Below, one piece after another: positions 29,995 to 41,172 of a stretch of 64,000 nucleotides of DNA. The notes under the pieces were generated by a model. The model worked only from the letters and a program-made list of their open reading frames with translations, was not told the DNA's origin and ran no database searches. Origin of the DNA: Cladocopium goreaui (taxonomy: Eukaryota; Sar; Dinophyceae; Suessiales; Symbiodiniaceae); contig CAMXCT020001681.1 in NCBI GenBank assembly GCA_947184155.2, positions 62,001 to 126,000 on the forward strand, in the 5' to 3' direction. How positions within the stretch are numbered: the stretch's first letter is position 1; each line of letters starts with the position of its first letter. Made by a program: the position numbers and the translations under genes.

Positions 29995-31572
29995 ATGGCT
30001 TCAAAACCACAGCAATGGCACAGTGATGCTTCTGGATGGTACCGACAGACAGAGAATTCGATGCCTTACAACCCAAGTGACCCAGTCTTGGGAACGGACA
30101 TGACACAAGGAGAATGGGACCAATTGCTTGAGTTGATGCGCAAAGCAGAAGCTGGTGGAAAAATGAATGAACTATTGACCGTCCACAAAAAGGAGGTCAA
30201 GAACGCACCTATGAACAGACCCTATCCACCAGAGGATGATGATTGGAAGGACTGCATGGAATCGCATGTGCCTCCAAGCCCCTCCAAAGTGCATGCTCCG
30301 ACAGGCTCGAATTCATCGGCTGCACCGCCTGGTGCCCTATGGCCGGATGCCTACAGCCAGAATGCATACAAGGTGCCTCCGACAACACCGCCGCCTACTT
30401 TGCAAGCTGGAGGGAATTCAGGGATCGTCGATGCACGGGAATACCACAAGAAATGGCAGGACAGGCCATATGATCCCAATGACGACCCTTGGATTGAGGA
30501 GGATGCCAAAGACCCAAAGAATGACAAACCTGTGATACAACTTTTTGGAAATGTGGTGCAGAAGAATGCGGATATTGCAGAGGCTAAAGCTGCGGCTGCA
30601 GCCATTGCTGAGATTGCCAACCGCTACTGTGCCGATGCTGATGGACAGTCTGCAGGATTTCCAAAATTCAATGCACAGGTTCCTCTACCTCCTGCAGCAA
30701 AGGCAGACCCACCGATTTTGCCTGCATCTGCAATTGGAAGTGAGAAGGCGTTCCAGGAGCAGAAGGGCAAGGGAAAGAGCTATGACAAAGGTGGGAAGCC
30801 TGACAATACCAAAGGTGGCAAGCCGGAATTTGCGAAAGGTGGCAAAGAGTTTGAGAAGGGTGGCAAGGATGACAAAGGTGGCAAAAATGTGGCAAAGGGA
30901 GAATTCAAAGGTGAATTCAAAGGAAAGGATGGAGAGAAGGGGAAGCAGGGTCCCAAAGGACCAGCTCTGCCTCCGCCCAAAGCTTCTGGTTCGAAGTGTG
31001 CACGCATCTCCGAAGAGCCTCCGGAGATTGTGGAAGGCAATTCAAACAAAATGCATGACAATGGCGCTATGACCGATGGCTCCAAGAGACGGCATGAAGC
31101 TGTCGAGTCAAATTCGGATGCAGAGAGTGCCAGCAGCGTTTTGGGGAGCTATTCATTCATCTCCGACACCGGCGACTCCCCGCCACTATTTCCAAAGGTG
31201 CAGTCAGGGCTGCCAGCAACCCACAAGTGGGATGACAATTGGAAAGATGCCACAATCGACTGTGAGGAGGTCGATTTCAATGTGCCACAGCCTGCATGGA
31301 TCAAGGATACATATCACTGGTCATGCACGCTTCTCAAGATGGGCCGTTTTGCCGAAAAGCCCATCACCTACCATGACTTTGTTGTGAGGGTCTTCAACCA
31401 AAGCATGGAGGAGTGCCGCTACGCAAAGAAGATGATTGGCCAGTTCCGCAAGAAATTAACTCCAACGCCAAGGACACAGGGTCCTGATTTCTGTGCATTC
31501 TTAATTCACTGCAGGGTAGACGCATTCCTCAATGCCGGCTATGTCTACCAGCGTGAATTCTCTTGGCGCTAA
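29995..31572 (+). CDS. copia-1 third ORF (3' of pol)
   Basis: 525 codons starting MASKPQQWHSDASGWYRQ in a GCCATGG context. The middle (about 255-320) is a Lys/Gly-rich low-complexity tract (KGGK, KGKGKS, EFKGEFKGK), then NGAMTDGSKRR (residues about 356-366), which is shared with the third ORF of copia-2, then a folded-looking C-terminal region of about 120 residues (WIKDTYHWSCTLLKMG, FCAFLIHCRVDAFLNAG). No transmembrane segment, no RT or protease motif. The basic tract suggests nucleic-acid binding, possibly an accessory nucleocapsid or movement role; this is inference. It is intact and sits 715 bp after pol, beyond an internal polypurine tract. Confidence 0.75.
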   Translation: MASKPQQWHSDASGWYRQTENSMPYNPSDPVLGTDMTQGEWDQLLELMRKAEAGGKMNELLTVHKKEVKNAPMNRPYPPEDDDWKDCMESHVPPSPSKVHAPTGSNSSAAPPGALWPDAYSQNAYKVPPTTPPPTLQAGGNSGIVDAREYHKKWQDRPYDPNDDPWIEEDAKDPKNDKPVIQLFGNVVQKNADIAEAKAAAAAIAEIANRYCADADGQSAGFPKFNAQVPLPPAAKADPPILPASAIGSEKAFQEQKGKGKSYDKGGKPDNTKGGKPEFAKGGKEFEKGGKDDKGGKNVAKGEFKGEFKGKDGEKGKQGPKGPALPPPKASGSKCARISEEPPEIVEGNSNKMHDNGAMTDGSKRRHEAVESNSDAESASSVLGSYSFISDTGDSPPLFPKVQSGLPATHKWDDNWKDATIDCEEVDFNVPQPAWIKDTYHWSCTLLKMGRFAEKPITYHDFVVRVFNQSMEECRYAKKMIGQFRKKLTPTPRTQGPDFCAFLIHCRVDAFLNAGYVYQREFSWR

Positions 31573-31995
31573 TGGAGTGATTGCGGATGCCAATGTGGAG
31601 CTGGATGTGGCGATTTTTGGTTTTGCATGTGCAATGTGCCTGGAATTTGTTGTGATGAATCCTCTCTGCAGAATCTTTGGGCTTCCTTTGCGATGAGCTG
31701 GACTGCAGGGAAGTCGTTGTGGAGCAATTTCAATGTGGCACTTTGACACAGCTTTTTTCATTTTTCTACATCAATGAGTATGTGGACACGGTCAATGGTA
31801 TACAACACAAGGCTAATTCAAGTACACAGGTATTTTTGCAATACATCTGCAATTGGTGTGAAGATGCGACTTTGTGTGCAAGTCCTCACTGGAGGTTGAA
31901 CAGATGACCGCTTTATACATATGTGTGGCATGAGAGCCTTTGAGACTTTTCTGGATTTTCGGCTGTCTATGGATGGGAAACGCAGCAAAAGGGGG
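31573..31995 (+). other. copia-1 3' untranslated region and polypurine tract
   Basis: No coding signal. It ends with CAGCAAAAGGGGG; the purine tract AAAAGGGGG (31987-31995) adjoins the 3' LTR exactly and is the expected plus-strand primer. Confidence 0.8.
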
Positions 31996-32817
31996 TATGG
32001 AAATATACACTCCCGTGCATATGGACGGCATGTGCTACGTTTCTGGATGTAACTTGCATGGTGGCTACAACATGATGTTGTCAATGGTTTATTTGGGCAG
32101 AACTCTGAAATTGATGCAGAATGGTTTGAGAACAACTGGAATTGGTTACAATACCGTGAAGATGCGTTTTATGTGCATGTGAATGTTTTTCGTCAACTTG
32201 GTGGAGAAGAAGAATGTTTTTTTTTGGAATGGAAATTCATTTGCAATGAGTTTTACTGGACTGCAAATGAATTTGAAGATGATTTTGGTATCGACGACTT
32301 TTTGAACAAGCTCAACGTTGTTTTTCAAACACATGTGCATGCGTTTTCAACCACAACCTTGACTGGACTTGTTTTCTGCATGATGCGTTTTATTTTCGGA
32401 AGCTGCCAACTATTTTTGTCAACAGTTTGGATGTTTTTGGAATTTGTGCAAACAGTGCGTTTGAAGAGAAGATGGAAGTGAAGCTGATTTATTTTTGGAA
32501 AGATGGTGAATTCATCACCAATGAATTCACCAACATGTTGATGATGTTTGTCTACCGCCGCCGTTGCATGTTGCAAAGGCAAAGCAGCTGAAACAGAAGA
32601 AGTCCAACTATAACATGCTGCATGTGCATGACAGACAATTTATCTTGCCTTCGTGTTTTCCTGTGTGGAAAAGGATTTGAGAGTTCGCAGTGAAGCTGTC
32701 GTGTTTTGGGGGAATTCGTGTTTAATTTGTTAAACGCTCGACGCGGAGTTAAGCCGACCCCTTGCGACGTTAGGAGCGCGACTAGTGGTTGTAATTAGGT
32801 CCTGTTGGATTTTCGCA
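31996..32817 (+). repeat. 3' LTR of copia-1 (822 bp)
   Basis: Matches 20637-21452. It differs by about 20 substitutions, a small insertion near 32,638 (ATTTAT) and one extra G near 32,711. Ends TTTTCGCA, then the target duplication CACCT. Confidence 0.92.
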
Positions 32818-32822
32818 CACCT
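32818..32822. repeat. 3' target-site duplication of copia-1
   Basis: CACCT, matching 20632-20636. LINE-B sequence resumes directly after it with TGGATGACCACC. Confidence 0.85.
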
Positions 32823-35143
32823 TGGATGACCACCTTGGGTGTGAAGCCGCGGCTTGATAAACTTTGCTTGACGACGACAGCCACCTCCTCAACCAGATAT
32901 AAGCAGGCCATGATTTCTGCTTCTATATTGTCTGAACAATGAGGTAAGGCGACCGACCGACATGCAACAACTCGAGACCGACCCCCTTCTATTACATAGA
33001 TAACGTATCCAGCGCCGCCTAATGACTCATCATGCATACAACTACCATCGAATTGACCTACGATCTGGATCACGGTTTCGGATGGTGCCTGGTCGGGAAA
33101 GGTTGCTAGGATCAACTCATTAGCACTGATGGGTTGAAGAGCAGTGACAGTGCAGACAGAATTAGGCGAACTGGGGCTGGCTGGGACAATTTTAGCATTG
33201 GGGCGGAATCCTGCCATCCGGGCCCCGGCTGGGGTAATGAGGCTGAGCCATGGATGTCCAAGTGGGAGCACCGCAATAGGTTGATCCGGGGCAATGAATG
33301 TCAACGCTGTGCAAACCAGATCAGGAAATGCTGCTGAGTGAAGTGTAACTGCTTCATTGGCAGTAGTTTGCATGTGGCAGGGATGGTTCTGGTTGTTTGC
33401 GCCTGCATGCTGGGGTCTTATCGTTGACGCAGGCTCCGGAAGGAAACGAGCTGGTATCGCTTGCAGGGCATTATCATGCAGGCGAGTTAACCATTCGGGG
33501 ACACTTAGGGGAACAGAGGATGGTGCATGTTGCATGCCTCCATGCTCAAGCAAGAGTCGGCGGAACTGATGCAAAATGTGGCTCGCGATTACACATCCAG
33601 CTGTGTTGACTCGGGCTAGTTGGTCCAAAGATTTAACTGGAGTGGGAGTAGGTGAGAAGATGCTGGCAACCAGGACAGGCACAATGCAGAAACGAGCCCA
33701 ATGCTGCTGTGCAGGGTAGTAGCGTTGATACCATGGTCATGACAGCATTTTTCACAAGCGGGAGCAAAATTAAGTCCGAGTGGGTACAGTCGGGTGGGAA
33801 CCCCACAGAGTTGGCATGGTTGCTCAGCCTGTAGCGAGCCTGCCAGTCGAAGCCGCAGACATTCATCGTCATCCTCATTTACCGCCCACCGTAAGACCGC
33901 AAAGCGTGCAACCCCATTAACAGCGAGTTTAGGCACTGTGGCTAAATGAGTCAACCAAGCCCACGATACCCCGCCCGGAAGGAGCTGCGAACTTACTCTA
34001 GACTGTAAGTATTGCAGTGCATGCACTTGGATGGCCTCGTACAGACTGAGTTTCAACTGGCGAAGGAATTGGAATTGTTTTTTTCTGGTATTCTGTCCTG
34101 CAAATATGCGTAGCAAGTTACCGACTGTGTCAATGCCTAGCAGGGGAGTCCATGTTCGGAATATGCGTTGGACAACTGCTCCTTGCCTTGTCCCTACATC
34201 CGGGTACCCCGGTGAGAGAAAGGCCGTAGAGCCATTCTGTCTAAGCCAATAGCCCAAACACGCTGCAGTGAGCGTAACAGCCGGGTCTAAAGCGGGAGCA
34301 ATACCTAACCAACGGAATATATGTGGGAGATACCTTGCAGCAAGCCATGGTCTCCCAAGGATAAGTTTAGCAGAGCGTTGTTGGTATAAGTTAATGTCGT
34401 CCGGGGTAAAGCCAAAATATGTACTTTGGTAAATATTAAGGGACAGAATAAAACAGTTGTTGGCAAGGCTTCTTTGCACTACAGAGTGGGCAGGTGTGGC
34501 AAAAAGGGCTAGTCGTTGGTTGGCCTTAGTCATAGCTTTGGGATTAATGGCTTGTGTGCCTGTAAGCTCCTCTACTGGGGTCCACCCTTGACTACTACGG
34601 GTATATTTCCCATATAGGATTAGCCCCAGCGCAGTAGTTTTGCCTTCAATTAGGTGTGCTCCCCAGTCGGAGCGTTCTAGCGCATTTAAAGTACTATGGG
34701 AGGCAGGATGATTAACTAGAACACTGCACTTGTTGGAGCAGCCACACTGTACTAGGAAGAGTGGGTCAATTTTGGCTAGATGCTCTCCAGATAGAATGGA
34801 ATCCACTTCTGCTGGGGTGAGGCACACAAACAAATTTGATCTGCACACCATGGTGGTGGTGCTATAACCGATCCTGTGAACCAAAGCTTGTCGTAGTGTA
34901 GCATATCCTGATAACCTTTGTGCCCAGTGCAGTGATGGGTATTGGTCGATCTGACCCGAGCAAGCTGCATGCATATTGATCCCACTGGTTCGCCAGCAGT
35001 GGTGTTCATCAATTTGAATGCCCGCGGATTTCAAACGAATGCAAGCTTGCCAGGCATCCGTGAGCCATTGCATGCCAGCTGTGGTGTCTCCCACCATCGT
35101 AGTATCATCAACATATCCTTGAACTGTAAGCATTCCGGGGATA
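32823..35143 (-). pseudogene. LINE-B, RT C-terminal half to RNase H
   Basis: Homologous to LINE-A 58,600-61,070. The frame 33616-35133 starts at MLTVQGYVDDTTMVGD (RT catalytic YVDD) and runs through the region after RT to the CxxC...CxxC zinc finger. The frame 32795-33682 covers the end of that region and the RNase H start (QIVGQFDGSC, DNIEAEIMACLYLVEE). A deletion of about 150 bp relative to LINE-A (around 33,705) removes the second zinc knuckle and shifts frame. Here the RT to RNase H join is in one frame, whereas LINE-A has lost one base there. Homology ends at about 35,143 (GGGGATACGG), so the copy is 5'-truncated in the RT palm. The start lies against copy B of the helicase element. Confidence 0.8.
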
Positions 35144-35630
35144 CGGCGTGGGTGTCTTCCAAAGTTCTGAGAGCATTCGTCAGTTTGTGCACATAGTCCT
35201 GCAAAAGGAGGAGATCCTGTGCCTCATTTTGAGTCTGGGGTTCTTGAGGCAGGGGTACTACTTCACTTGGTTGCACGGAACTCATATGGTCAGGTGGCAT
35301 TCAAGCAATGTAGGTACTGTATTGCACTGAGCAAAGCAGCAACGGGCGCCATGGCTTGATGTACTTTGACATCGCACTAACCTACCATGCAACAATTAAT
35401 GTAGCACAACATGAACAAATACAAATGAAAAACCCAGAACAGGATTATAATACCCGCCCCCACCCGCCTCCCTTCCCAGATTGGCTCCGACATGCTGACA
35501 GGAAAAGTAATTGCAACGGGTGGTAATCAACCATGAGTACCCCATGGTGACAACCCCTCTCGCCCTAAAGCAAGTTACGCACTAAATGCACGGTGGACAG
35601 ATTTAGGGTCTCTGCGTCACTTCATGTGGC
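35144..35630 (-). other. 3' part of helicase element copy B, with truncated small ORF
   Basis: Between the polyprotein stop (35631) and the LINE-B junction. It holds a minus-strand frame from 35300 (MPPDHMSSVQPSEVVPLPQE, then a helix-like LLLLQDYVHKLTNALRTLED) that runs into LINE-B sequence at 35,143, so it is probably the start of a further ORF cut by the LINE. A C-rich stretch (CCCGCCCCCACCCGCC) lies near 35,452-35,470. Confidence 0.4.
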
Positions 35631-35780
35631 TCACTGGAACTGCTCGTGTGATGCAACGCGAGGCTCTCTACTGCCACTAGCACCACTGGCTGCAGCAGCG
35701 GCAGAGGGTGGATCACTGCTTGCCGCTGGTTTCATCATTTGGGCGATCAGCGGGTGGGTTTGTTTGTCGCGCAGGATGCG

Positions 35781-35962
35781 CGTCATTTCGCGAGTGAATG
35801 CCGCAGGATCATCCACCAATGCTTTCGCTTCCGCTAGTGGCCGATCAAGGACAATGGCAATAAGCATTTCGCGTCATTTCGCGAGTGAATGCCGCAGGAT
35901 CATCCACCAATGCTTTCGCTTCCGCTAGTGGCCGATCAAGGACAATGGCAATAAGCATTTTG
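35781..35962. repeat. perfect 91-bp tandem duplication
   Basis: CGTCATTTCGCGAGTGAATG starts at 35781 and again at 35872. The two 91-base units are identical as far as I can compare. 91 is not a multiple of three, so it shifts the frame of the copy B polyprotein near its C-terminus. Confidence 0.9.
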
Positions 35963-36612
35963 CCCCCATCTTTATGGATTATAGTCGGTCGGCCAGCTTG
36001 GATCTCGGCGAGAATTGCCAGTGCCTTATTCTCACACACAGTGCGTTCCCATTCTTCTAGGGCTCTTTGCGCCAGGGTGTCCGTCTGCGGCGGGGCTTTT
36101 AGGGCCGCCGGTGTCCCTAGTGTTCTTATGAAGAGGCTATCAGGGGGAACGGGGGATGGGAAGTGCTTAATGGCCGCTACTGCACGTTGCACGTCACTTG
36201 TTTGTACATCATATGACGTGGTTGTTTTTTTGCTTATGGCAGGTTCGGAGTCGGCCCATAGTTGTTCCAGTGTGTAGCCTGGGTTCGGTTCCATATACTT
36301 TCGGTTCCATACTGCATGATGGGACCATTGGGGCGCGTCACGGTTGATTTCTACTGAATCCCTTTTCATGTCATATTCTTTGAGCATGTCATCTAATTCT
36401 TGTAAGCTCGCAGCTCTGTGAATACAGCATTGTCTGACAGCGCCATCAATGTGGAGTGGCCATCCCACAGGCATATGGGAATCTTCCAGGAGTCCGTCAC
36501 CATTTTCCTCTATGATTGTACCCAACATTGGGACATCGATAGTTGCTTTAAGGCTGACCTGTGCACGTTTGCACTTCCATGTGTCAGGCGCTAAGAGACC
36601 TCGGCCAGCCAG

Positions 36613-36688
36613 GAGCTCAAGTGACTGGAATTGTGGTTGGTCAGTCGCTGGAGCTCAAGTGACTGGAATTGTGGTTGGTCAGTCGCTG
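36613..36688. repeat. perfect 38-bp tandem duplication
   Basis: GAGCTCAAGTGACTGGAATT starts at 36613 and again at 36651, with units identical. 38 is not a multiple of three; it creates the stop at 36591 in the copy B polyprotein. Confidence 0.9.
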
Positions 36689-38532
36689 GTAGCACCTCTT
36701 CTTTGATGACTAACTTCAGTCCATGCAGTGGCTGGGGTTGCTCTTTCTGAGGGTCTTGAAGTTGCTGGGATGTAGTGTCTCTGGGTGTTGTGTCCTCAAA
36801 CCAGGTAGGGCGGACTGACTGGACTCCTATGGGGCTTGCAGAACTGGTAGTTTTAATGCTTTCTCTGCGCAGGCTATGATAGACGGGCGGGATCATCCAT
36901 GCCGGCACAAAGACTGTGATGAACTGCACATTCCAGATAACCTGTAGGTTCTGCGGCTTGACTTCAGGCGTAATACATCTTACTTGACCATCGATCACTC
37001 TAGTGTATGATTCAGAGCGATCAAAGGACGCCGTGACTTTCAGACCTAGATAAAGTTCTCTGAACCAGTATTCCTTAAGCAACATAAAGGAAAGGTGAGG
37101 TGCCCTCACTTCCAATACGTGCGAGGCTGGCATTAGTAGAGTTACCATCCATTCAGCCAGGAACTCAATCATTTTGACTTCGAGTTTAGGAAGGATGGCT
37201 TGAACTGCTCGTAGTGCACCCGCGATGTCTGGAACATGCCTACGCGAGGGCAACCCAACTGTTCGCTTGGCATACTCGTCAGCAAAGTAAAGTCTGCACA
37301 ACTTCGAGACCCATTGGCTCGGTTTCTCCATGTCGATGGTGATCTTAGCTAGGGGCCATGGGTCTGGGAGCGTGGACAGACAATGCAACAATTCGGAGGT
37401 CAGGTCCGCCGAGATGACGGGGAGGGCTTCTCCTTGTGGGCGATAGTCAACTGCAGGTCCAACCGTGCCTTTGCTTCTTTGCGTGTGGGTGCGGGCGGCA
37501 CTGTGCACGGCTTGAATGGTGGTTTCATATTGGCTGACCATTGCTCGTAAGTACTTGCATGCGCGAACCGCCGCTCTTCTTGTGCTTGGCCCATCTTCGG
37601 GCTGGTTCTTGGCAGCGACTGCAAGAATGTCTCGTGCTTCTTCTTCTGGCGACCGTTTGGGCTCCGTATCAGGTGCAGGTGCCGCGGGAGCGGTGCCTTG
37701 GACTGGCGCCTCTTTTGCGCGTGGCAAGTGGTCTGGGATCGGCAACTTCGGGTGTAATCGCCATCCATCAAAAAAATATATGCCAGGCAGAGACAGGATC
37801 TCCTGTTCTGGGCCCGTCTGTGGTACTATATGCCCGGTGCGTGCTTTGTACAGTCCTGAGGGTAGGCACACATACGTGGGAGAGTGTGTGCGATCAGCAG
37901 CGTAGGCATATAGAACAACTTCAGAGAAAGGGAGATTTTGCTCAGGGAGCCACTTGTGCTGGGCTCGTAACCCTGCTTGAATTTCTTGGAAGCGTTCCCT
38001 GTTCAGCCATCTAAGGTCTGACCCTCGCACCAAGATCAGCCGATATCTTGCCCGCTTCACTTCGTCAGCTTGCTGATCGTAGTATTGATTGGCAATTGCA
38101 AGGGGAGGGTACTCCCAAGTTGGTGCCGAATTGAGTGACCATCTACTTAACTGCGCTAGATTCTCTTGGACTGGGTCAGGGTCAAATTCTGGCATGCTCC
38201 ATGTCGTTTCTCCTCTCCTTAGGCCCCGGATTCCATATGCAATGGCAGCGACCACCTGTGCCATGCCCATGAGCCCCATCATGTCCAGCGGGGAGACCAG
38301 CAGGGTTAACGATTTGGACCGAGTGAGCCCGACAGTGATTCTGCCTAGGCAATCTTCAGTGTCTTCTGTAGGCGAGCCATTGGAGTAATACTTAGTGTTG
38401 AGAAATCCAATACTGGGCTGAGCTACGATTGATACCTGCGCTGTTCCTCCTGCCGAATTGGCTATTGTTTCTACCCGCAGGGTGCGAACATAATCTCTTT
38501 TGAGCACGGAGCGGTTCAAATTGTTTTTGTGA

Positions 38533-41172
38533 TCAGTTGCTGTGGTCATTGTGAAAAGCCCATCGGCAAATCCAGCATTGTGAGGGAAGGGGCGGAGTAC
38601 TTCTGACACGAGTTTCTAAGTCCGTCGCCACCAATCCGTTGATCCTGGCATTAGTATCCCAGAGCACTAGTTGGAACCCGGGTGGCTTGTCGGGAAGGCC
38701 TCCCGAAGCAAAACTTCCTAGTTCCCATAGGCCATTGATCTGCCTGCAAAGATTGGGATATCTAACTGCAACTACCGCATGGTATGTTACGGGACTAACC
38801 CTGGAACTGGACGGAAGCATTAACCCCCAGGCATGGATGTCACTTACGCCGGCGGTCTGAGAGTTTAATACTGCTTGTATGTCACCAGCCATGGGCAGGA
38901 GGGTAGCGGCATGCTGCAAAATCCAGGCAAGGCGCACAAGAGACCATGGAAAATTTAGAGCGGTACCCTCCAGCAGTTCCGAGTCTACAAATCGGGAGTG
39001 TCGTTGCATATGTGGTTGAGCTGCTTCAAATACGGCTTGGAGGCCTGGGAGTACAGTGCTAGCTGCCCTGAGGTCTTCCTCATCCTGTGGCGAGAGGTGA
39101 CTTGTCCATAGCTGACCTAACGTGGACTGGCCTCGTTTGAGGATCTGACTAAGAGCTGTTAATCCTTCATTTGCCGAAGCATCTAGCAGTCGGATCATTG
39201 CGTCGGCAAGGTTGGCGGGCATGTAGTAGTTGCGGTCGCTTCGCAGGCCATGCTTTTTGGCTAACAGTAGTTGTCGTGCCCGTTTGGCGTTGCGAGCTGC
39301 CCGATCAATACCGCCAGGTGTCTGCTCCGAGTCTCCTGTCCACAGGACCAGGGGTTGCTGTTTCAGCAGGCTGATAACTGCAATTTCGCGGTCAGTTCCG
39401 TACTGCTGGCCTTCATCAATGACCAGGAGGGAGAGCTCTTGCATGAATCCGCTCATTGTGGACCATTGCATGGTAAGATCCTGGGCGACTGTTCCCCCGG
39501 TGGCTAATATTAATTGACACTTGTTCAGCATTTGTCTTCTCTCTCTCGGGTGGATATCAAATTTCGTGTGCGAGTAGCTGCTTTTGTTGCGCTCTTGGTC
39601 TCCTACCAGCCTACCTATGCGCCCAAACACCCCCGACGGGGGGTCGAGCCATAGGAGGAGGTCAGCAAAGGATCGGGTGCCGGAGTTCTCTTTGCAAATG
39701 AACAATATTTTGAGGCTGTCAGTAGTGTCGATTTCAATCAACGCCAGGATGAGGATTGCCATCGATTTCGACTTGCCTGCTCCGAAAAGCCCTTGGATGC
39801 ACAGATCTAGCCGGTTGGTGAGCAAAGCCATTGTTACTGCGCAGAGTGTGCCTAACACATGTCCGTCAATCTCAGCGGCAAAGGAAAGTGCAGTGGAGCG
39901 AGTCCAAGGGTGAAGCTCGCCCTCCACGTGACATGGAATTAGCACTAGGCGGAGCAACTGGCCGCACAAATATAAGAAGTGTGATCTTTTGTTGCCTTCC
40001 ATTCCTTCTACAGCTACTTGGACATTATAAATGCCTAAGCCCAGGTGGTATCTGCACGGGGGGGTTTGGGCAACCGCGGTAAGCTCACGGGTAGGCTTAG
40101 TACATCCGAACATCCACATTGTATCGAGAAAGAAGGTCTGGGGGACCGGGTTGTTCTGCCCCTGGACGGTCGCGTCGACGGGGTCCAGGTGCTGGCCGGA
40201 GGCGCTATACCAGTCTTGGAGGGCTTCGAGTTGGTCCTTTGCAAAAAACTCAATGGCCGGTCCTGAGAGGAAAGCAACTTCGATGAATTTAGGGTTGCAC
40301 TGTCTGTATATGCGTGAGGCAGCAAGCTCATCCTTTTTTTAGGCTGCGCGTGGTGTGATGGCGAGGACCAAGCCAAACAGGATTTGAAGGTCATCTCCAT
40401 CATAAGCTAGTGCATCTGCTGTACCCACCATGGCAATGAGTCTACCCGTGCCAATGGGGCTGACCTTGTGATGGTGCGCATCGCTGGCCAGCAGGCTGAA
40501 CACTTCAGTTTTGCCCAGGCTTGGATGTCGAAAAGCGAAAGCATCCTGCCCGCCTTTAACTTTCCAGTGTCCAAACTCGCTGCCTTTGAAAAGAAATTCG
40601 AGGGCGATGGGTTGCGATGGCTGCCGGATGGGGCCTGCACTCTGCATTGTTAACCCTGTTTCATTATAGCCTTCATTAGGACTGAGCATGGGCAAGTAGT
40701 AGTCTAGCATGTAGATAGCCAGGGGCAATTGCAAGGTGCCAAGGAAATGTTGTACCATAGTGGTATAGTTGAGCAACTTGGACCTTGAGGAAATGGTGAC
40801 TGTTGCCAACGTGGCTAGGTATTGGGTTGCCTCTTGTTCAGTTTTGACCTCTGAATTGTGGGCAGCAATGTGTGTAACAAGTGCCTGTGTAGTGGTTTCA
40901 GGTATCTCACACATTTCCGCTAATTCACGCAGGAGTTTTCTGGCAATTCTTGATAGCTCAAAGCTGCACCATGAGATCAGCCGGAGCGGGGCCTGTGAGT
41001 ACACTTCGAAGGGGAGCACTCCCGGGGTACCTTCTAACTGTTCCATATCTGGTCGTCCTTCTGGGAGGGCAACTCTTGTCCAATGCGAGTAGTTATGTTG
41101 TGCAGTGCCGAGGTACGCTCTCCATCCTGTGATATGCGTAATCTTAAAGCCCCGTTGCTTAACGGGTTCCAT
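38533..41172 (-). pseudogene. helicase element copy B: SF1 (Upf1-like) helicase
   Basis: Two pieces in the same frame, 41172-40342 and 40338-38533, separated by one in-frame TAA (40339-40341) where copy A has AAA (Lys). Counted from the ATG at 40119: motif I GLFGAGKSKS with K116; motif Ia-like FICKENSGTRS; ILATGGT; motif II VIDEGQQ (D235, E236); motif III LWTGDSEQTPGG (262-270). Motif VI follows in the next frame after a 2-base loss near 38,583. DEGQ plus GDSEQ and GLTRS are typical of Upf1/Dna2-like SF1 helicases, which unwind RNA or DNA with ATP. About 300 residues upstream (LRELAEMCEIPETTTQ, VTISSRSKLLN) form a linker to the hydrolase region. It would act on nucleic acid of the element or host; this is inference. 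Confidence 0.8.

Larger units (their letters stand above)
20637..32817 (+). mobile_element. copia-1, full-length 12.2-kb Ty1/copia retrotransposon
   Basis: Two LTRs (20637-21452 and 31996-32817), a primer binding site directly after the 5' LTR, gag, pol in copia order (protease, integrase, RT, RNase H), a third ORF, a polypurine tract directly before the 3' LTR, and a 5-bp target duplication. The LTRs begin TATGG and end TCGCA, a TA...CA terminus rather than TG...CA. It lies inside LINE-B, so it is younger than that LINE. gag and pol have lost a common continuous frame, so this copy may not be autonomous. At 12.2 kb it is long for a copia element because of long Gag, a Pol C-terminal extension and the 3' ORF. 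Confidence 0.92.
35631..38609 (-). pseudogene. helicase element copy B: helicase end and C-terminal region
   Basis: Continues the helicase: GRITVGLTRSKS (residues 89-100 counted from 38609) is SF1 motif VI, followed by SPLDMMGLMGMAQ. Then come about 570 residues of unknown function, including a stretch of aromatic and aliphatic residues (IWNVQFITVFVPAWMIPP). The frame stops at 36591 only because of a perfect 38-bp tandem duplication (36613-36688); it resumes at 36528 and is shifted again by a perfect 91-bp tandem duplication (35781-35962). Arithmetic on the frames (38 then 91 bases) shows all three pieces would be one frame ending at 35631 without the duplications. At the other end a 2-base deletion near 38,583, relative to copy A, separates it from the helicase core. 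Confidence 0.75.
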
